Origin: Paracoccus alkanivorans
Lineage (GTDB): Bacteria; Pseudomonadota; Alphaproteobacteria; Rhodobacterales; Rhodobacteraceae
Reading direction: 5' to 3'
DNA: 64,000 nt
Assembly: GCF_003697785.1 (NCBI RefSeq)
Contig: NZ_QOKZ01000007.1
Span: 1 to 64,000, forward strand
Made by a program: the position numbers and the translations under genes. This document shows, one piece after another, positions 33,759-43,466 of this stretch. The notes under the pieces are model-generated. The model did no database searches and had not been told where the DNA came from. It was given only the letters and a program-made list of their open reading frames with translations. Position 1 is the first letter of the stretch. The number at the start of each line of letters is the position of its first letter.

Positions 33759-34562
33759 ATGCGTTTCGCGATCAATCATATTTCGGCACCGAAACTGCCA
33801 CTGGCCGGGTTTTTCGCCATGTGCCGTCGCCTCGGCGTCTCGGAAGTCGAGATCCGCAACGATATTCCGGATGTTCTGGGAGCCATGACCCCTACCGCTG
33901 TCCGTGCCGAGGCTGCGGCACAGGGTATCACCATCCTGTCGATCAACGCATTGTATCCGTTCAACCTGTGGGCCGGCGATCTTCCCGACCGTGCGCAGAG
34001 AATGGCCGATTATGCGGCGGAATGCGGGGCGCGGGCGCTGGTCATGTGCCCGCTGAACGACGGGAACAAGGTGCCGCATTCCGAGGTGGTGAGGGCGCTG
34101 GATGCCATGAAAGACATCCTGCATGAGCGGAACCTGACCGGTCTGGTCGAGCCTTTGGGTTTTCCGGTCAGCTCATTGCGCAACAAGGCTGAAGCCATCA
34201 CCGCCATCACCGAGGCTGGCGCAGACGGCACCTATGCATTGATGCATGATACGTTCCATCACCATCTTGCCGGCGAAGCCGGGCTCTTCCCGAACCGCAC
34301 CGGCCTCGTTCATATTTCCGGCGTGACCGATCCGGGCGTGGAGGTTGACGATATGCTGGACGCGCATCGTGTTCTGGTGGATGGGGGCGACCGGCTGAAG
34401 AATATCTCGCAGATCAGGGCGCTTCTGGCAGGGGGGTATGACGGTCCGTTTTCATTCGAACCCTTCGCGGAAGAAGTTCACAACTCCGCCAACCCCGAGG
34501 CGGCGTTGCGTCAGAGCATGGATTTCATTCTGGCCGCTTTGGCTGAAGAGGGGGCGGCATGA
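33759..34562 (+). CDS. iolI: IolI-like TIM-barrel isomerase (inosose isomerase)
   Basis: 267 residues, TIM barrel of the AP-endonuclease 2 type. Sequence order follows IolI: FAINHISAPKLPLAGFFAMC, VSEVEIRNDIPDVL, ILSINALYPFN, LTGLVEPLGFPVSSL and LMHDTFHHHLAGE (metal-site). IolI interconverts inososes, linking myo- and chiro-inositol breakdown. Its stop overlaps the start of iolC by ATGA, so it is coupled to the kinase gene. The exact reaction is inferred from the family. Confidence 0.78.
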   Translation: MRFAINHISAPKLPLAGFFAMCRRLGVSEVEIRNDIPDVLGAMTPTAVRAEAAAQGITILSINALYPFNLWAGDLPDRAQRMADYAAECGARALVMCPLNDGNKVPHSEVVRALDAMKDILHERNLTGLVEPLGFPVSSLRNKAEAITAITEAGADGTYALMHDTFHHHLAGEAGLFPNRTGLVHISGVTDPGVEVDDMLDAHRVLVDGGDRLKNISQIRALLAGGYDGPFSFEPFAEEVHNSANPEAALRQSMDFILAALAEEGAA

Positions 34563-36460
34563 AAACGCTTGACGTGATCACGATTGGGCGGAGTTCGGTT
34601 GACCTTTACGGTCAGCAGGTCGGCGGCCGTCTGGAGGATATGGGGAGCTTTGCCAAATATATCGGCGGCTCCCCGACCAATATCGCCTGCGGGACGGCGC
34701 GGCTCGGGTTGCGCTCGGCAGTGATCACCAGGGTCGGCGACGAGCATATGGGGCGGTTTATCCGCGAACAGCTTGCGCGCGAGGGCGTGGATCTGCGCGG
34801 CGTGGCGACCGATCCTGAGCGGCTGACGGCATTGGTGCTGCTGGGCATCCGCGACGAGGACAGTTTTCCGCTGATCTTTTACCGCGAGAACTGCGCCGAC
34901 ATGGCACTGAGCGAGGACGATATCGACGAGGATTTCATCGCCGAGGCGCGCTCGGTCCTGGCGACGGGAACGCATCTGAGCCATCCGCGCACCGAGGGCG
35001 CGGTGCTCAAGGCGCTGGAACTGGCGCGGAAGCATAGAGCCAGAACCGCGCTGGATATCGACTACCGCCCGAATCTCTGGGGAGTGGCCGGGCATGGAGA
35101 GGGCGAAAGCCGCTTTATCGAAAGCGCCAAGGTGACGGCCAAGCTGCAATCGGTGCTGCATTTCTTTGACCTGATCGTCGGCACCGAGGAAGAATTTCAC
35201 ATCGCGGGTGGCACCACCGATACGGTGGCAGCTTTGCGCGCGGTGCGCAGGGTCACGAAGGCCACGCTGGTCTGCAAGCGTGGGGCGGCGGGGGCGGTGG
35301 CTTTCGAGGGCGCGATTCCCGACAGTCTCGATGACGGCGAAAGCGGGCCGGGCTTCCCGATCGAAGTGTTCAACGTGCTGGGCGCGGGGGACGGGTTCTT
35401 CTCGGGCCTGCTGAAGGGCTGGCTGGATGGTGAAGGCTGGCCGACCGCGCTGAAATACGCCAATGCCTGCGGCGCCTTCGCGGTCAGTCGCCACGGCTGC
35501 ACGCCGGCCTATCCCTCGCTGGCCGAGTTGGAATTCTTCCTCACGCGCGGGGTGATCCGCCCCGATCTGCGCAACGATCCGGAACTGGAGCAGATCCACT
35601 GGGCGACCAATCGCGGCGGCGACTGGTCCAGCATGCGGGTATTCGCCTTCGATCACCGGATTCAGTTGGAGGAAATGGCGGGCTACACGCCCGAGAAGGG
35701 CGGGGCCTTCAAGGAACTGTGCCTGAAGGCTGCGCTGCGGGTCGCGGACGGGCGGTTGGGCTATGGCATCCTTTGCGACAACCGGATCGGGAAGCGGGCG
35801 CTCCATGCGGCCTCGGGTACGGGGCTGTGGATCGGGCGTCCCTGCGAATGGCCGGGCTCGCGCCCGCTGGAGCTGGAGCCGGAACTGGGGCCGGATTGCG
35901 GCGGCTTGCAGGAATGGGCGCGCGAGAATGTGGTGAAGGTTCTGTGCTTCTGCCATCCCGATGACGATGCGGCCATCCGTGCGGATCAGGAGGCAACGGT
36001 CAAGCGGCTGTTCACGGCGGCACGGAGGAGCGGGTTGGAGTTCCTGATGGAGATCATCCCCTCGAAACTGGGGAAGATGGATGACGAGACCACGGCCACG
36101 CTGATCCGGCAATTTTACGCGGCGGGGATTTATCCCGACTGGTGGAAGCTGGAGCCGCTGAAGACGCGCGCGGCCTGGGCGAATGCCATCGCCGTGATCG
36201 AGAAACATGACCGGCATACGCGCGGCATCGTGGTGCTGGGGCTGGACGCGCCCGAGACGGAACTGGCCGCCAGCTTTGAAGTCGCAGCCGGGTTCGATCT
36301 GGTCCGGGGCTTTGCCGTGGGCCGGACGATCTTCGGCGAGGTGGCGCGAGACTGGCTTGATGGGCGGATCGGGGACGACGATGCCGTGACGCGGATGGCG
36401 GAACGCTACGCGCGGCTCTGCGGGATCTGGGATCAGGCTCGTATTCGGGCGGCAGCATGA
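34559..36460 (+). CDS. iolC: 5-dehydro-2-deoxygluconokinase fused to DUF2090 aldolase-like domain
   Basis: 633 residues with two domains. Residues 1-325 are a PfkB sugar kinase: GGSPTNIACGTARLG near the start and the catalytic GAGDGFFSGLLKG near 278. Residues 335-630 are DUF2090, a TIM barrel related to class I aldolases (FAFDHRIQLEEMAG, LMEIIPSKLGKMDD, IVVLGLDAPETELAASF). The kinase phosphorylates 5-dehydro-2-deoxygluconate; the second domain is thought to split the product, replacing separate IolJ. The arrangement is common in proteobacteria. Followed by a hairpin repeat, then iolD. Confidence 0.94.
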   Translation: MKTLDVITIGRSSVDLYGQQVGGRLEDMGSFAKYIGGSPTNIACGTARLGLRSAVITRVGDEHMGRFIREQLAREGVDLRGVATDPERLTALVLLGIRDEDSFPLIFYRENCADMALSEDDIDEDFIAEARSVLATGTHLSHPRTEGAVLKALELARKHRARTALDIDYRPNLWGVAGHGEGESRFIESAKVTAKLQSVLHFFDLIVGTEEEFHIAGGTTDTVAALRAVRRVTKATLVCKRGAAGAVAFEGAIPDSLDDGESGPGFPIEVFNVLGAGDGFFSGLLKGWLDGEGWPTALKYANACGAFAVSRHGCTPAYPSLAELEFFLTRGVIRPDLRNDPELEQIHWATNRGGDWSSMRVFAFDHRIQLEEMAGYTPEKGGAFKELCLKAALRVADGRLGYGILCDNRIGKRALHAASGTGLWIGRPCEWPGSRPLELEPELGPDCGGLQEWARENVVKVLCFCHPDDDAAIRADQEATVKRLFTAARRSGLEFLMEIIPSKLGKMDDETTATLIRQFYAAGIYPDWWKLEPLKTRAAWANAIAVIEKHDRHTRGIVVLGLDAPETELAASFEVAAGFDLVRGFAVGRTIFGEVARDWLDGRIGDDDAVTRMAERYARLCGIWDQARIRAAA

Positions 36461-36477
36461 GATTGGCAGGGAGAGGC

Positions 36478-36540
36478 AGGGGCGCCGCCCCTCTTGGCCT
36501 GCGGCCAATTCACCCCGAGGTATTTGGACAAAGAAGAAGG
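36478..36540 (+). repeat. Intergenic repeat copy 1 (hairpins plus AAGAAGAAG tail)
   Basis: Between iolC and iolD: hairpin AGGGGC-GCC-GCCCCT (36478-36492), hairpin TTGGCC-TGC-GGCCAA (36494-36508), then CCCCGAGGTATTTGGACAAA and GAAGAAGG. The same order recurs at 39.3 kb; shorter relatives lie at 48.8 and 58.6 kb. It may end or tune transcripts within the operon. Confidence 0.8.
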
Positions 36541-36548
36541 GGCTTGAG

Positions 36549-38387
36549 ATGAGTGGAACGGTTCGACTAACGGCGGCTCAGGCCATGATGCGCTGGTTGT
36601 CAGAGCAGATGACCGGGGAAGGCGAGCGTTTCATCGAGGGGGTCTGGGCGATTTTCGGGCATGGCAACGTGGCCGGGCTGGGCGAGGCGCTGCACGGGAT
36701 TGGCGAAGCGCTGCCGACATGGCGTGGACAGAACGAGCAGACGATGGCCCATGCCGCGATCGCCTATGCCAAGGGCAAGTCGCGCAGGCGGGCGATGGCG
36801 GTCACGAGTTCCATCGGGCCGGGGGCGACGAATATGGTGACGGCGGCGGCGCTGGCGCATGTGAACCGGCTGCCGGTGCTGTTCATCGCGGGCGATGTCT
36901 TTGCGAGCCGCAGGCCGGATCCGGTCCTGCAGCAGGTCGAGGATTTCGACGACGGCACAGTGAGCGCGAATGATTGTTTCCGTCCGGTGGTGCGTTATTT
37001 CGACCGCATCACCCGGCCCGAGCATCTGTTGACGGCGCTGCCACGTGCACTGCGGGTGATGACCGACCCGGCCAATTGCGGGCCGGTCTGCCTGTCCTTT
37101 TGCCAGGATGTGCAGACCGAGGCCTTTGACTGGCCCGAGGAATTCTTTGCATCGCGTGTCTGGCATATCCGTCGGCCCGAGCCGGATGCACGCGAGCTGG
37201 AAGAGGCTTCAGAGATGATCCGGGCAGCGAAAACCCCGGTGATCGTCTGCGGCGGTGGGGTGGTCTATTCCGGGGCGGAATCGATTTTGGGTGAGTTTGC
37301 GACCCGCCACAATATCCCGGTGATCGAAACTCAGGCCGGAAAATCGGCGCTGGCGCAGGCGCATGAGATGAATTTCGGGGCAGTCGGGGTGGATGGCTCG
37401 GCGGCGGCGAACAGGGTGGCGGGTGAGGCCGATCTGGTGATTGCGGTCGGGACGCGGCTGCAGGATTTCACCACCGGCTCTCGGACCTTGTTCGGGGAGG
37501 CGAAGCTGATCGGTATCAATGTGCAGCCCTGTGATGCCGCCAAGCATGGCGCGGTGAGCCTTGTCGCCGATGCGAAGGTTGCGTTGGAGAAGCTGACGGC
37601 GAAGCTGGGCGATTACCGCGCCGATGCCGCCGATCCGCAGGCGCGCGCCGACTGGCTGGCGGCGGTGGATGCGCATTGTGCCGAGTCTGCCGTGGGGAAC
37701 GAGTTGCCGACGGATGCGCAGGTGATCGGTGCGGTGCAGCGGGCCTCGACCCCGGCCAGCATTGCCATGTGTGCCGCCGGAACGATGCCGGGGGCGCTCA
37801 AGCTGCTCTGGCAGCCTGCACAGGGCGGCTATCACATGGAATATGGCTATAGCTGCATGGGCTACGAGATTGCCGGGGCCATGGGGCTGAAGCTGGCGCA
37901 GCCGGACCGCGAGGTGCTGTGCTTCGTGGGTGACGGCAGCTACATGATGGCGAATTCCGAACTGGCGACGGCGGTGATGCGGCGCATCCCCTTTACCGTG
38001 ATCCTGACCGATAACCGGGGATATGGCTGCATCAACCGGCTACAGCAGGGCTGCGGCGGGGAAGAGTTCAACAATCTCTACAAGGATTGCAATGTCGAGG
38101 CGCAGCCGCAGATCGACTTTGTTGCCCATGCCGCCAGCATGGGCGCGCATGCGGTGAAGGCGGCGGGTATCCCCGATCTGGAGACGCAGATCGCGGCGGC
38201 GCGGGGCCGGGACATTCCGACCGTGATCGTGATCGACACCACTGCCGTTCCGGGGCCGGGCGACGGTTTGGAAGCGGCAGGCCATTGGTGGGATGTCGCC
38301 GTGCCGGAGGTGGGCGGCAGTGAAAAGCTGAAACGGGCCTATGCCGAATACCTGGATTATGCCGCACGGCAGAGCCTTGCGAATTGA
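36549..38387 (+). CDS. iolD: 3D-(3,5/4)-trihydroxycyclohexane-1,2-dione acylhydrolase
   Basis: 612 residues, thiamine-diphosphate enzyme. N-terminal part ([29 protein letters not shown]), then [20 protein letters not shown], and the ThDP-binding block [16 protein letters not shown] followed by [11 protein letters not shown]. IolD hydrolyses the ring of the diketone made by IolE, giving 5-deoxy-glucuronate. Full length and flanked by iolC and iolE in the standard direction. Confidence 0.96.
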   Translation: MSGTVRLTAAQAMMRWLSEQMTGEGERFIEGVWAIFGHGNVAGLGEALHGIGEALPTWRGQNEQTMAHAAIAYAKGKSRRRAMAVTSSIGPGATNMVTAAALAHVNRLPVLFIAGDVFASRRPDPVLQQVEDFDDGTVSANDCFRPVVRYFDRITRPEHLLTALPRALRVMTDPANCGPVCLSFCQDVQTEAFDWPEEFFASRVWHIRRPEPDARELEEASEMIRAAKTPVIVCGGGVVYSGAESILGEFATRHNIPVIETQAGKSALAQAHEMNFGAVGVDGSAAANRVAGEADLVIAVGTRLQDFTTGSRTLFGEAKLIGINVQPCDAAKHGAVSLVADAKVALEKLTAKLGDYRADAADPQARADWLAAVDAHCAESAVGNELPTDAQVIGAVQRASTPASIAMCAAGTMPGALKLLWQPAQGGYHMEYGYSCMGYEIAGAMGLKLAQPDREVLCFVGDGSYMMANSELATAVMRRIPFTVILTDNRGYGCINRLQQGCGGEEFNNLYKDCNVEAQPQIDFVAHAASMGAHAVKAAGIPDLETQIAAARGRDIPTVIVIDTTAVPGPGDGLEAAGHWWDVAVPEVGGSEKLKRAYAEYLDYAARQSLAN

Positions 38388-38397
38388 GGGGGACGCG

Positions 38398-39312
38398 ATG
38401 ATTTTCTACGGCACCAATCCGATTGCCTGGTCGAATGACGACGACCACTCGATCGGCGATCATCTGAGCCTGGATGACTGCCTGTCCGATTGCCGCGAGA
38501 TCGGTTTCGACGGGATCGAGAAGGGGCACAAGATGCCCTCGGAAGGCGCGGCGCTGAAGGCCGCGCTTGGCGCTTACGGGCTGCGATTTATCGGTGGCTG
38601 GCATTCGACAAATATTCTTGCCGATGATTCGACGCCGGAAACCGAGAAGGCGGCGATGGACGCGCATATCGCCATGTCGAAAGCGGCAGGGACGGATGTT
38701 CTGATCGTCTGCGAATGTTCGAACACCGTGCATGGCCGACCGGATGTGGCGGTGAATGACCGGCCCGTGCTGTCGGATGCGGAATGGGATCGCTTCATGG
38801 CCGGGATCAATGCGCTGGCCGAACATGCGAGCGCGCAGGGGATGCGTTTCTGCTATCATCACCACATGGGAAGCTGTGTGGAGAGCGCGGCGGATATCGA
38901 CCGTTTCATGGCGGCGGCGGGGCCGAACACTCTGCTGCTGCTGGATACCGGCCATTGCCTGTTCGGGGGCGCGGATCCGGCGGAAGTGGCGCGGAAACAT
39001 GTGGACCGGGTGGGGCATATCCATTGCAAGAATATCCGCCGACCCGTCATGGAGCAGGTGCGCGCCGAGGGGCTGAGCTTTATCGAGGGAGTGAAGCGGG
39101 GCGCCTTCACCGTGCCGGGCGATCCCGAGGGATGTGTCGCCTTCGAGCCGGTGCTGAAACTCGCGGCCGAACATGGTTATCGGGGCTGGCTGGTGATCGA
39201 GGCCGAGCAGGACAGCGCGATCCGCGAGCCTCTGCATTATCAGCGCATGGGCTATGAGGCGCTACGTCGCATGGCGGTCGAAGCGGGGCTCGACCGGGAA
39301 GCCGCCGCGTGA
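38398..39312 (+). CDS. iolE: Inosose (2-keto-myo-inositol) dehydratase
   Basis: 304 residues from the ATG at 38398. TIM-barrel with the canonical IolE start ([20 protein letters not shown]), [15 protein letters not shown], metal-site stretches [39 protein letters not shown] and the end [15 protein letters not shown]. It dehydrates 2-keto-myo-inositol to the diketone used by IolD. Lies 10 bases after iolD. The paralogue at 24.2 kb has the same fold but differs clearly in sequence. Confidence 0.94.
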   Translation: MIFYGTNPIAWSNDDDHSIGDHLSLDDCLSDCREIGFDGIEKGHKMPSEGAALKAALGAYGLRFIGGWHSTNILADDSTPETEKAAMDAHIAMSKAAGTDVLIVCECSNTVHGRPDVAVNDRPVLSDAEWDRFMAGINALAEHASAQGMRFCYHHHMGSCVESAADIDRFMAAAGPNTLLLLDTGHCLFGGADPAEVARKHVDRVGHIHCKNIRRPVMEQVRAEGLSFIEGVKRGAFTVPGDPEGCVAFEPVLKLAAEHGYRGWLVIEAEQDSAIREPLHYQRMGYEALRRMAVEAGLDREAAA

Positions 39313-39320
39313 CCATGGGC

Positions 39321-39391
39321 GAGGGGGCGCTCGCGCCCCCTCTTGGCCTGCGGCCAATTCACCCCCGAGGATATTTGGATGAAGAAGAAAG
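39321..39391 (+). repeat. Intergenic repeat copy 2 (hairpins plus AAGAAGAAA tail)
   Basis: Between iolE and iolB: a perfect 10-bp inverted repeat GAGGGGGCGC-TC-GCGCCCCCTC (39321-39342), then TTGGCC-TGC-GGCCAA (39343-39357), then ACCCCCGAGGATATTTGGAT and GAAGAAGAAA. Same build as copy 1. The tail ends nine bases before the iolB ATG, so it also supplies or frames the ribosome site. Confidence 0.8.
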
Positions 39392-39399
39392 GGACGAGG

Positions 39400-40194
39400 A
39401 TGAGTCAACTACTGCGGCGACCCTTTGGCAGCCATGGCAAGACCCACCAGATCACGCCGGCGGATGCGGGCTGGCGCTATGTGGGGTTTTCCCTCTACCG
39501 GCTGCGGCCCGGCGAGAGTGCCGGGGAGGCGACCGGCAGTAACGAGGTGATCCTGGTTATGGTCGAGGGCAAGGCCGCCTTTCACGCCGCGGATCGCGAT
39601 TGGGGTGTGCTGGGCGAGCGGATGGATGTGTTCGAGAAAACCCCGCCGCATTGCCTTTATGTCCCCAATGGCGCGGAATGGCGCGCTGTGGCGGAGAGTG
39701 ATTGCATTATCGCGGTCTGCGCCGCCCCCGGGCGGGGCGGGCATGATGCGCGGCGGATCGGGCCGGACGGAATTTCCCTGACCGAGCGCGGCAAGGGCGG
39801 CAATACCCGCTATATCAACAATATCGCCATGGAGGCCGAGGATTACTGCGACAGCCTGCTGGTGACCGAGGTGTTCACGCCCGCCGGGCATTGGTCCTCC
39901 TATCCCAGCCATCGCCATGACGAGGACGATTTTCCACGCATCACCTATCTGGAGGAGACCTATTACCATCGTCTGAACCCGGCGAATGGCTGGGCCGTGC
40001 AGCGTGTCTATACCGATGATGGCAGTCTCGACGAGGTGATGGCCGTGCGGGACCATGATGTGGTATTGGTCCCGCGTGGCCACCATCCCTGCGGTGCGCC
40101 CTATGGGTTTGAGCTCTATTACCTGAACGTCATGGCGGGGCCGCGCAGGAACTGGCGCTTCGTGCCGGCGCCGGAAGTGGAACAGCTCATGTGA
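39400..40194 (+). CDS. iolB: 5-deoxy-glucuronate isomerase
   Basis: 264 residues from the ATG at 39400, with GGACGAGG just before. KduI/IolB-type cupin: WRYVGFSLYRLRPGESAGE, the metal motif HWSSYPSHRHDEDDFPR with following Glu in ITYLEETYYHR, and DHDVVLVPRGHHPCGAPYG near the end. Isomerises 5-deoxy-glucuronate to 5-dehydro-2-deoxygluconate, the substrate of IolC. Last gene of the operon; no iolA follows. Confidence 0.94.
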   Translation: MSQLLRRPFGSHGKTHQITPADAGWRYVGFSLYRLRPGESAGEATGSNEVILVMVEGKAAFHAADRDWGVLGERMDVFEKTPPHCLYVPNGAEWRAVAESDCIIAVCAAPGRGGHDARRIGPDGISLTERGKGGNTRYINNIAMEAEDYCDSLLVTEVFTPAGHWSSYPSHRHDEDDFPRITYLEETYYHRLNPANGWAVQRVYTDDGSLDEVMAVRDHDVVLVPRGHHPCGAPYGFELYYLNVMAGPRRNWRFVPAPEVEQLM

Positions 40195-40273
40195 GGGGTA
40201 AGGCTGCCCGTCTACGAGCCCGATCCCGGCACGGGGCTGTATTCGCGTTGTATCTGATGCAAGATCTGTGATT

Positions 40274-41428
40274 TTACCCTTCGCCCTCCAGAATGGATTC
40301 GATCAGGGTCAACCCCGTATCCACGCGGGCGGGAAGCGGAATGTTGCGATTGGCCAGAATGACAAGGCCCAGATCCTCGTCGGGGATGAAGGCGACATAG
40401 CCGCCGAAGCCATTGGTCGATCCTGTCTTGCTGAACAGCGCGGCGTGGTCCGATGTTTCGGGGGATGACAGCCGCGTCGCAGGCTGGCTTTCGGTGGTCA
40501 TTTCCGGTGCATTCCCGGCCAGCAACTGATCGCGTGAAACCGGCCAGGGGTAGCGTTCCCAGATCATCGCCTGCACGAAATTCCTTGTGCGTGTCTGGCC
40601 CAGGTGGGTTTTCGCCACAGCCTCACGCAGGTCCGACGGGACATCCATATCGCCCAGGCTGACCCGCAGAAACCGCAGCATGTCGCGCAGGTCCGACTTG
40701 AGGCCATAGGCTTCGTCATCCAGCATTCCCGGATTCACCCGGATGGGGCTGTCATCCTCGCGCGAATAACCCCAAGCGTAGCTCGGCATGGCAGCCGTTG
40801 GCACATCGATGTAAACATTCTCCAGCCCCAGCGGATCCAGAACATGGGCTTGCAGTGCCTCGGCATAGGTTCCATCGAAAGCGTGAGCGGCAATGCGTCC
40901 CAGAAGGCCGATGCTGATATTCGAGTAAGATCGTTCGCCCTGCCCCGGCGCAGGCTGCCATTCCTGCAGCCAGCGCATCATCGTGCCGTCATCGCTTGCC
41001 TCATCCGGCACCTGCAGGGGTAACCCGCTGGTCTGATGGGTGGCGAGATCCATCAGTGACACGGAGCCAATTGCACTGTCTTTCAGTTCCGGCAGATGGT
41101 CCGCTACCGGATCCGCGAGTGACAGGCGTCCTTCCTGTTCTGAAAGAGCGGCGAGGATCACGTTGAAGGTTTTGCTGATCGAGCCAAGCTCGAACAGGGT
41201 ATCCGCTGTAACCGGCCTTGCCTCCGCACGATCAGCTTTGCCTGTGGTATAGATATATTCCCGGCCCTGCCAGATCACGCCGACGGCGAGACCCGGAATG
41301 TCATGCTCCGCAATGACGGGGGCAAGAATGCCGGCCGTCATTTGTTGAAACTCGGCTTCGCTCATCGCCGATGCCGGCATGGCAAGACCGGCTGCAAACA
41401 GGCCAAGGCCCACGCATCCATAATTCAT
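40274..41428 (-). CDS. ampC: Class C (AmpC-type) beta-lactamase
   Basis: 384 residues from the ATG at 41428, with signal peptide CVGLGLFAAGLAMPASA. All class C motifs are present: SxxK as SISK in LGSISKTFN, YxN as YSN in RSYSNISIG, and KTG in FSKTGSTNGFGGYVAFIP, at family spacing. It hydrolyses beta-lactams in the periplasm. The divergent LysR gene is AmpR-like, the classical inducible pair. The substrate range cannot be told from sequence, and esterase relatives lack this full motif set, so a true lactamase is likely. Confidence 0.9.
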   Translation of the reverse strand: MNYGCVGLGLFAAGLAMPASAMSEAEFQQMTAGILAPVIAEHDIPGLAVGVIWQGREYIYTTGKADRAEARPVTADTLFELGSISKTFNVILAALSEQEGRLSLADPVADHLPELKDSAIGSVSLMDLATHQTSGLPLQVPDEASDDGTMMRWLQEWQPAPGQGERSYSNISIGLLGRIAAHAFDGTYAEALQAHVLDPLGLENVYIDVPTAAMPSYAWGYSREDDSPIRVNPGMLDDEAYGLKSDLRDMLRFLRVSLGDMDVPSDLREAVAKTHLGQTRTRNFVQAMIWERYPWPVSRDQLLAGNAPEMTTESQPATRLSSPETSDHAALFSKTGSTNGFGGYVAFIPDEDLGLVILANRNIPLPARVDTGLTLIESILEGEG

Positions 41429-41538
41429 GCTAATGTTTCCGCTTTGTCTTATATCCGGTCGACGGGGTCTCGCCGACATATGCAGGGTTACGGCGAATTT
41501 GCGTCAAAGCACAAACGATCATATTTCAATTCGGCCAT

Positions 41539-41554
41539 GAGATAATCTAATCTC
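41539..41554. promoter_or_regulatory. Possible AmpR operator
   Basis: GAGATAATCTAATCTC, an imperfect-centre palindrome (GAGAT/ATCTC), lies in the ampC-ampR gap, six bases before the ampR-like ATG. Position fits LysR autoregulation; the match to known AmpR boxes is not shown. Confidence 0.4.
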
Positions 41555-41559
41555 GCTTC

Positions 41560-42435
41560 ATGGATCGTCCTCAACTTCCCCTGAACGCCCTGCGTGCCTT
41601 CGAGGTGGCCTCGCGCCATCTGAACCTGACCCGTGCCGCAGTCGAGCTTTGCGTGACGCAAGCGGCGTTGAGCCATCAGATCCGAGGCTTGGAGGAACGC
41701 CTTGGGGTCACCTTGTTCCGCCGCGTTCCGCGCGGGCTGGTGCTGACCGAGGAAGGCATCATGCTGGCCCCGGTCCTGACCCGGATTTTTGACGAAATGT
41801 CCGGGACGCTGGACCGCTTTTCCACAGGACATTATCACGAGACCATCAATCTGGGCGTTGTCAACAGCTTTGCCGCGGAATGGCTGATCCCGCGCATCCC
41901 GGATTTCCAGCGGCTTCATCCTTCGATAGATCTGCGTGTCCATACCAACAACAACCGCGTCGACCTGGCGGGCGAAGGGCTGGATCTTGCGATCCGCTTC
42001 GGTGACGGAAGCTGGCACGGCGTGGCGGCGACAAGGCTGATGAGAGGCGCGATGATGGTGGTTTGCAGCCCCGGACTGGCCGACCGCCTGCGCAATGTCG
42101 AGGATCTTTTGTCTATGCCCTTGCTGCGGTCCTACCGCGCGAATGAATGGGAGCGGTGGTTCGCCATCCACGGCCTTCCGGCGCCACAGCTACGGGGGCC
42201 GGTCTTTGATACCTCTCTGGCCATCGCCGAAATGGCTGCCCGGTCCCACGGGGCCGGGCTGGTGCCTGTCGCGCTGTTTTCATCCTGGATCGAGTCCGGA
42301 CGGTTGGTCCGGCCGTTCGAAGCCCTGCTTACGGCAGGCGACTATTGGCTGACACGTTTGCATGCCAATCCGGAATCCACCGGACAAGGGGCGTTCCGGG
42401 AATGGCTTGCGTCAAGCTTCGGGACGGAGGCATGA
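41560..42435 (+). CDS. ampR: AmpR-like LysR regulator of the beta-lactamase
   Basis: 291 residues, the usual AmpR length. Starts LPLNALRAFEVASRHLNLTRAA, HTH continuing through LEERLGVTLFRRVPRGLVLTEEG, then the effector domain (NLGVVNSFAAEWLIPRIPDF, DLAIRFGDGSW). In known systems AmpR senses muropeptide fragments and switches ampC on. The divergent ampC gene 131 bp away supports the call. Confidence 0.88.
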   Translation: MDRPQLPLNALRAFEVASRHLNLTRAAVELCVTQAALSHQIRGLEERLGVTLFRRVPRGLVLTEEGIMLAPVLTRIFDEMSGTLDRFSTGHYHETINLGVVNSFAAEWLIPRIPDFQRLHPSIDLRVHTNNNRVDLAGEGLDLAIRFGDGSWHGVAATRLMRGAMMVVCSPGLADRLRNVEDLLSMPLLRSYRANEWERWFAIHGLPAPQLRGPVFDTSLAIAEMAARSHGAGLVPVALFSSWIESGRLVRPFEALLTAGDYWLTRLHANPESTGQGAFREWLASSFGTEA

Positions 42436-42481
42436 TGAGATATTTAGGCCAGCGCATTATCAATAGCGATTGAAGCGGCCC

Positions 42482-43387
42482 TCAGTATTTCTGAGGCACA
42501 TACAGTTCGCGTGGCAAGACCTCGCGCTCGTAATCGGGGTTGAACACCCGGTTGGGCAGCGTCACCTCCTCGTGCGGCACCTCGGTATAGGGGATCAGGC
42601 TCAGCAGGTGACTCATGCAGTTCAGTCGGGCGCGCTTCTTGTCGTTGCCGGGAACGATATACCAGGGCGCCTCGGGAATATTGGTGCGTTCGAACATATC
42701 CTCCTTGGCCTTGGTATAGGCCTCCCACCGGACGCGGGACTGCAGGTCCATGGGTGAGAGCTTCCACTGTTTCAGCGGATCGTGGATGCGAATCAGGAAT
42801 CGCATCTGCTGTTCCTCGTCGGTGATCGAGAACCAGTATTTCACCAGACGGATCCCTGACCGGACCAGCATCCGCTCGAATTCGGGAACGTCCTGAAAGA
42901 ACTGTTCCACCTGATCCTCGTCGGCGAATCCCATCACCCGCTCGACCCCGGCGCGGTTATACCAACTGCGGTCGAACAGCACGATTTCGCCGCCCGCGGG
43001 CAGATGCGGAACGTAGCGCTGGAAATACCATTGCGTCTTTTCGCGGTCCGACGGGGCGGGAAGGGCGACGACCCGGGCGACGCGGGGGTTCAGGCGCTGC
43101 GTGATCCGCTTGATCGCGCCGCCCTTGCCCGCCGAATCGCGACCCTCGAAGATCACCACCACCTTTTCCTTGTGATAGCTGACCCAGTCCTGCAGCTTGA
43201 TCAACTCCGATTGCAGGCGAAGAAGCTCGTGGAAATATTCCTTCCGGGGCAACTGGTTGGGATGGTGGCTGCGATAGATGCGCTTGATCTCGGCCGAAAG
43301 GATGGCGTCCTCCATCTCGATTTCGACATCCTCGTCGATCGTGTCCTGAAGCTCGGCTTCCAGCCAGTCCCTGGGTTGTTCGCTCAT
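42482..43387 (-). CDS. ppk2: Polyphosphate kinase 2 (PPK2 family)
   Basis: 301 residues from the ATG at 43387 with GGAGAGG upstream. The single PPK2 domain has Walker A-like FEGRDSAGKGGAIKRI, the lid/Walker B FDRSWYNRAGVERVMGF, and the ending VFNPDYEREVLPRELYVPQ. PPK2 enzymes transfer phosphate between polyphosphate and nucleotides, mostly making NTP or NDP. The one-domain form suggests class I; which nucleotide is favoured is not clear. It stands alone. Confidence 0.94.
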   Translation of the reverse strand: MSEQPRDWLEAELQDTIDEDVEIEMEDAILSAEIKRIYRSHHPNQLPRKEYFHELLRLQSELIKLQDWVSYHKEKVVVIFEGRDSAGKGGAIKRITQRLNPRVARVVALPAPSDREKTQWYFQRYVPHLPAGGEIVLFDRSWYNRAGVERVMGFADEDQVEQFFQDVPEFERMLVRSGIRLVKYWFSITDEEQQMRFLIRIHDPLKQWKLSPMDLQSRVRWEAYTKAKEDMFERTNIPEAPWYIVPGNDKKRARLNCMSHLLSLIPYTEVPHEEVTLPNRVFNPDYEREVLPRELYVPQKY

Positions 43388-43466
43388 GATCCTCTCCGGC
43401 GTTTCGTTCCCCCGTTTAAGGCGGAAATGTAACGGAATTACGGCCCCGTCCCGGGCATTCCCCGTC

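Noticed and set aside
34511..36508. 665-codon open frame on the minus strand opposite iolC
   Set aside because: It has no recognisable domain, is rich in Arg/Pro/His as expected for an antisense frame of a GC-rich gene, and the plus strand carries a clear IolC.
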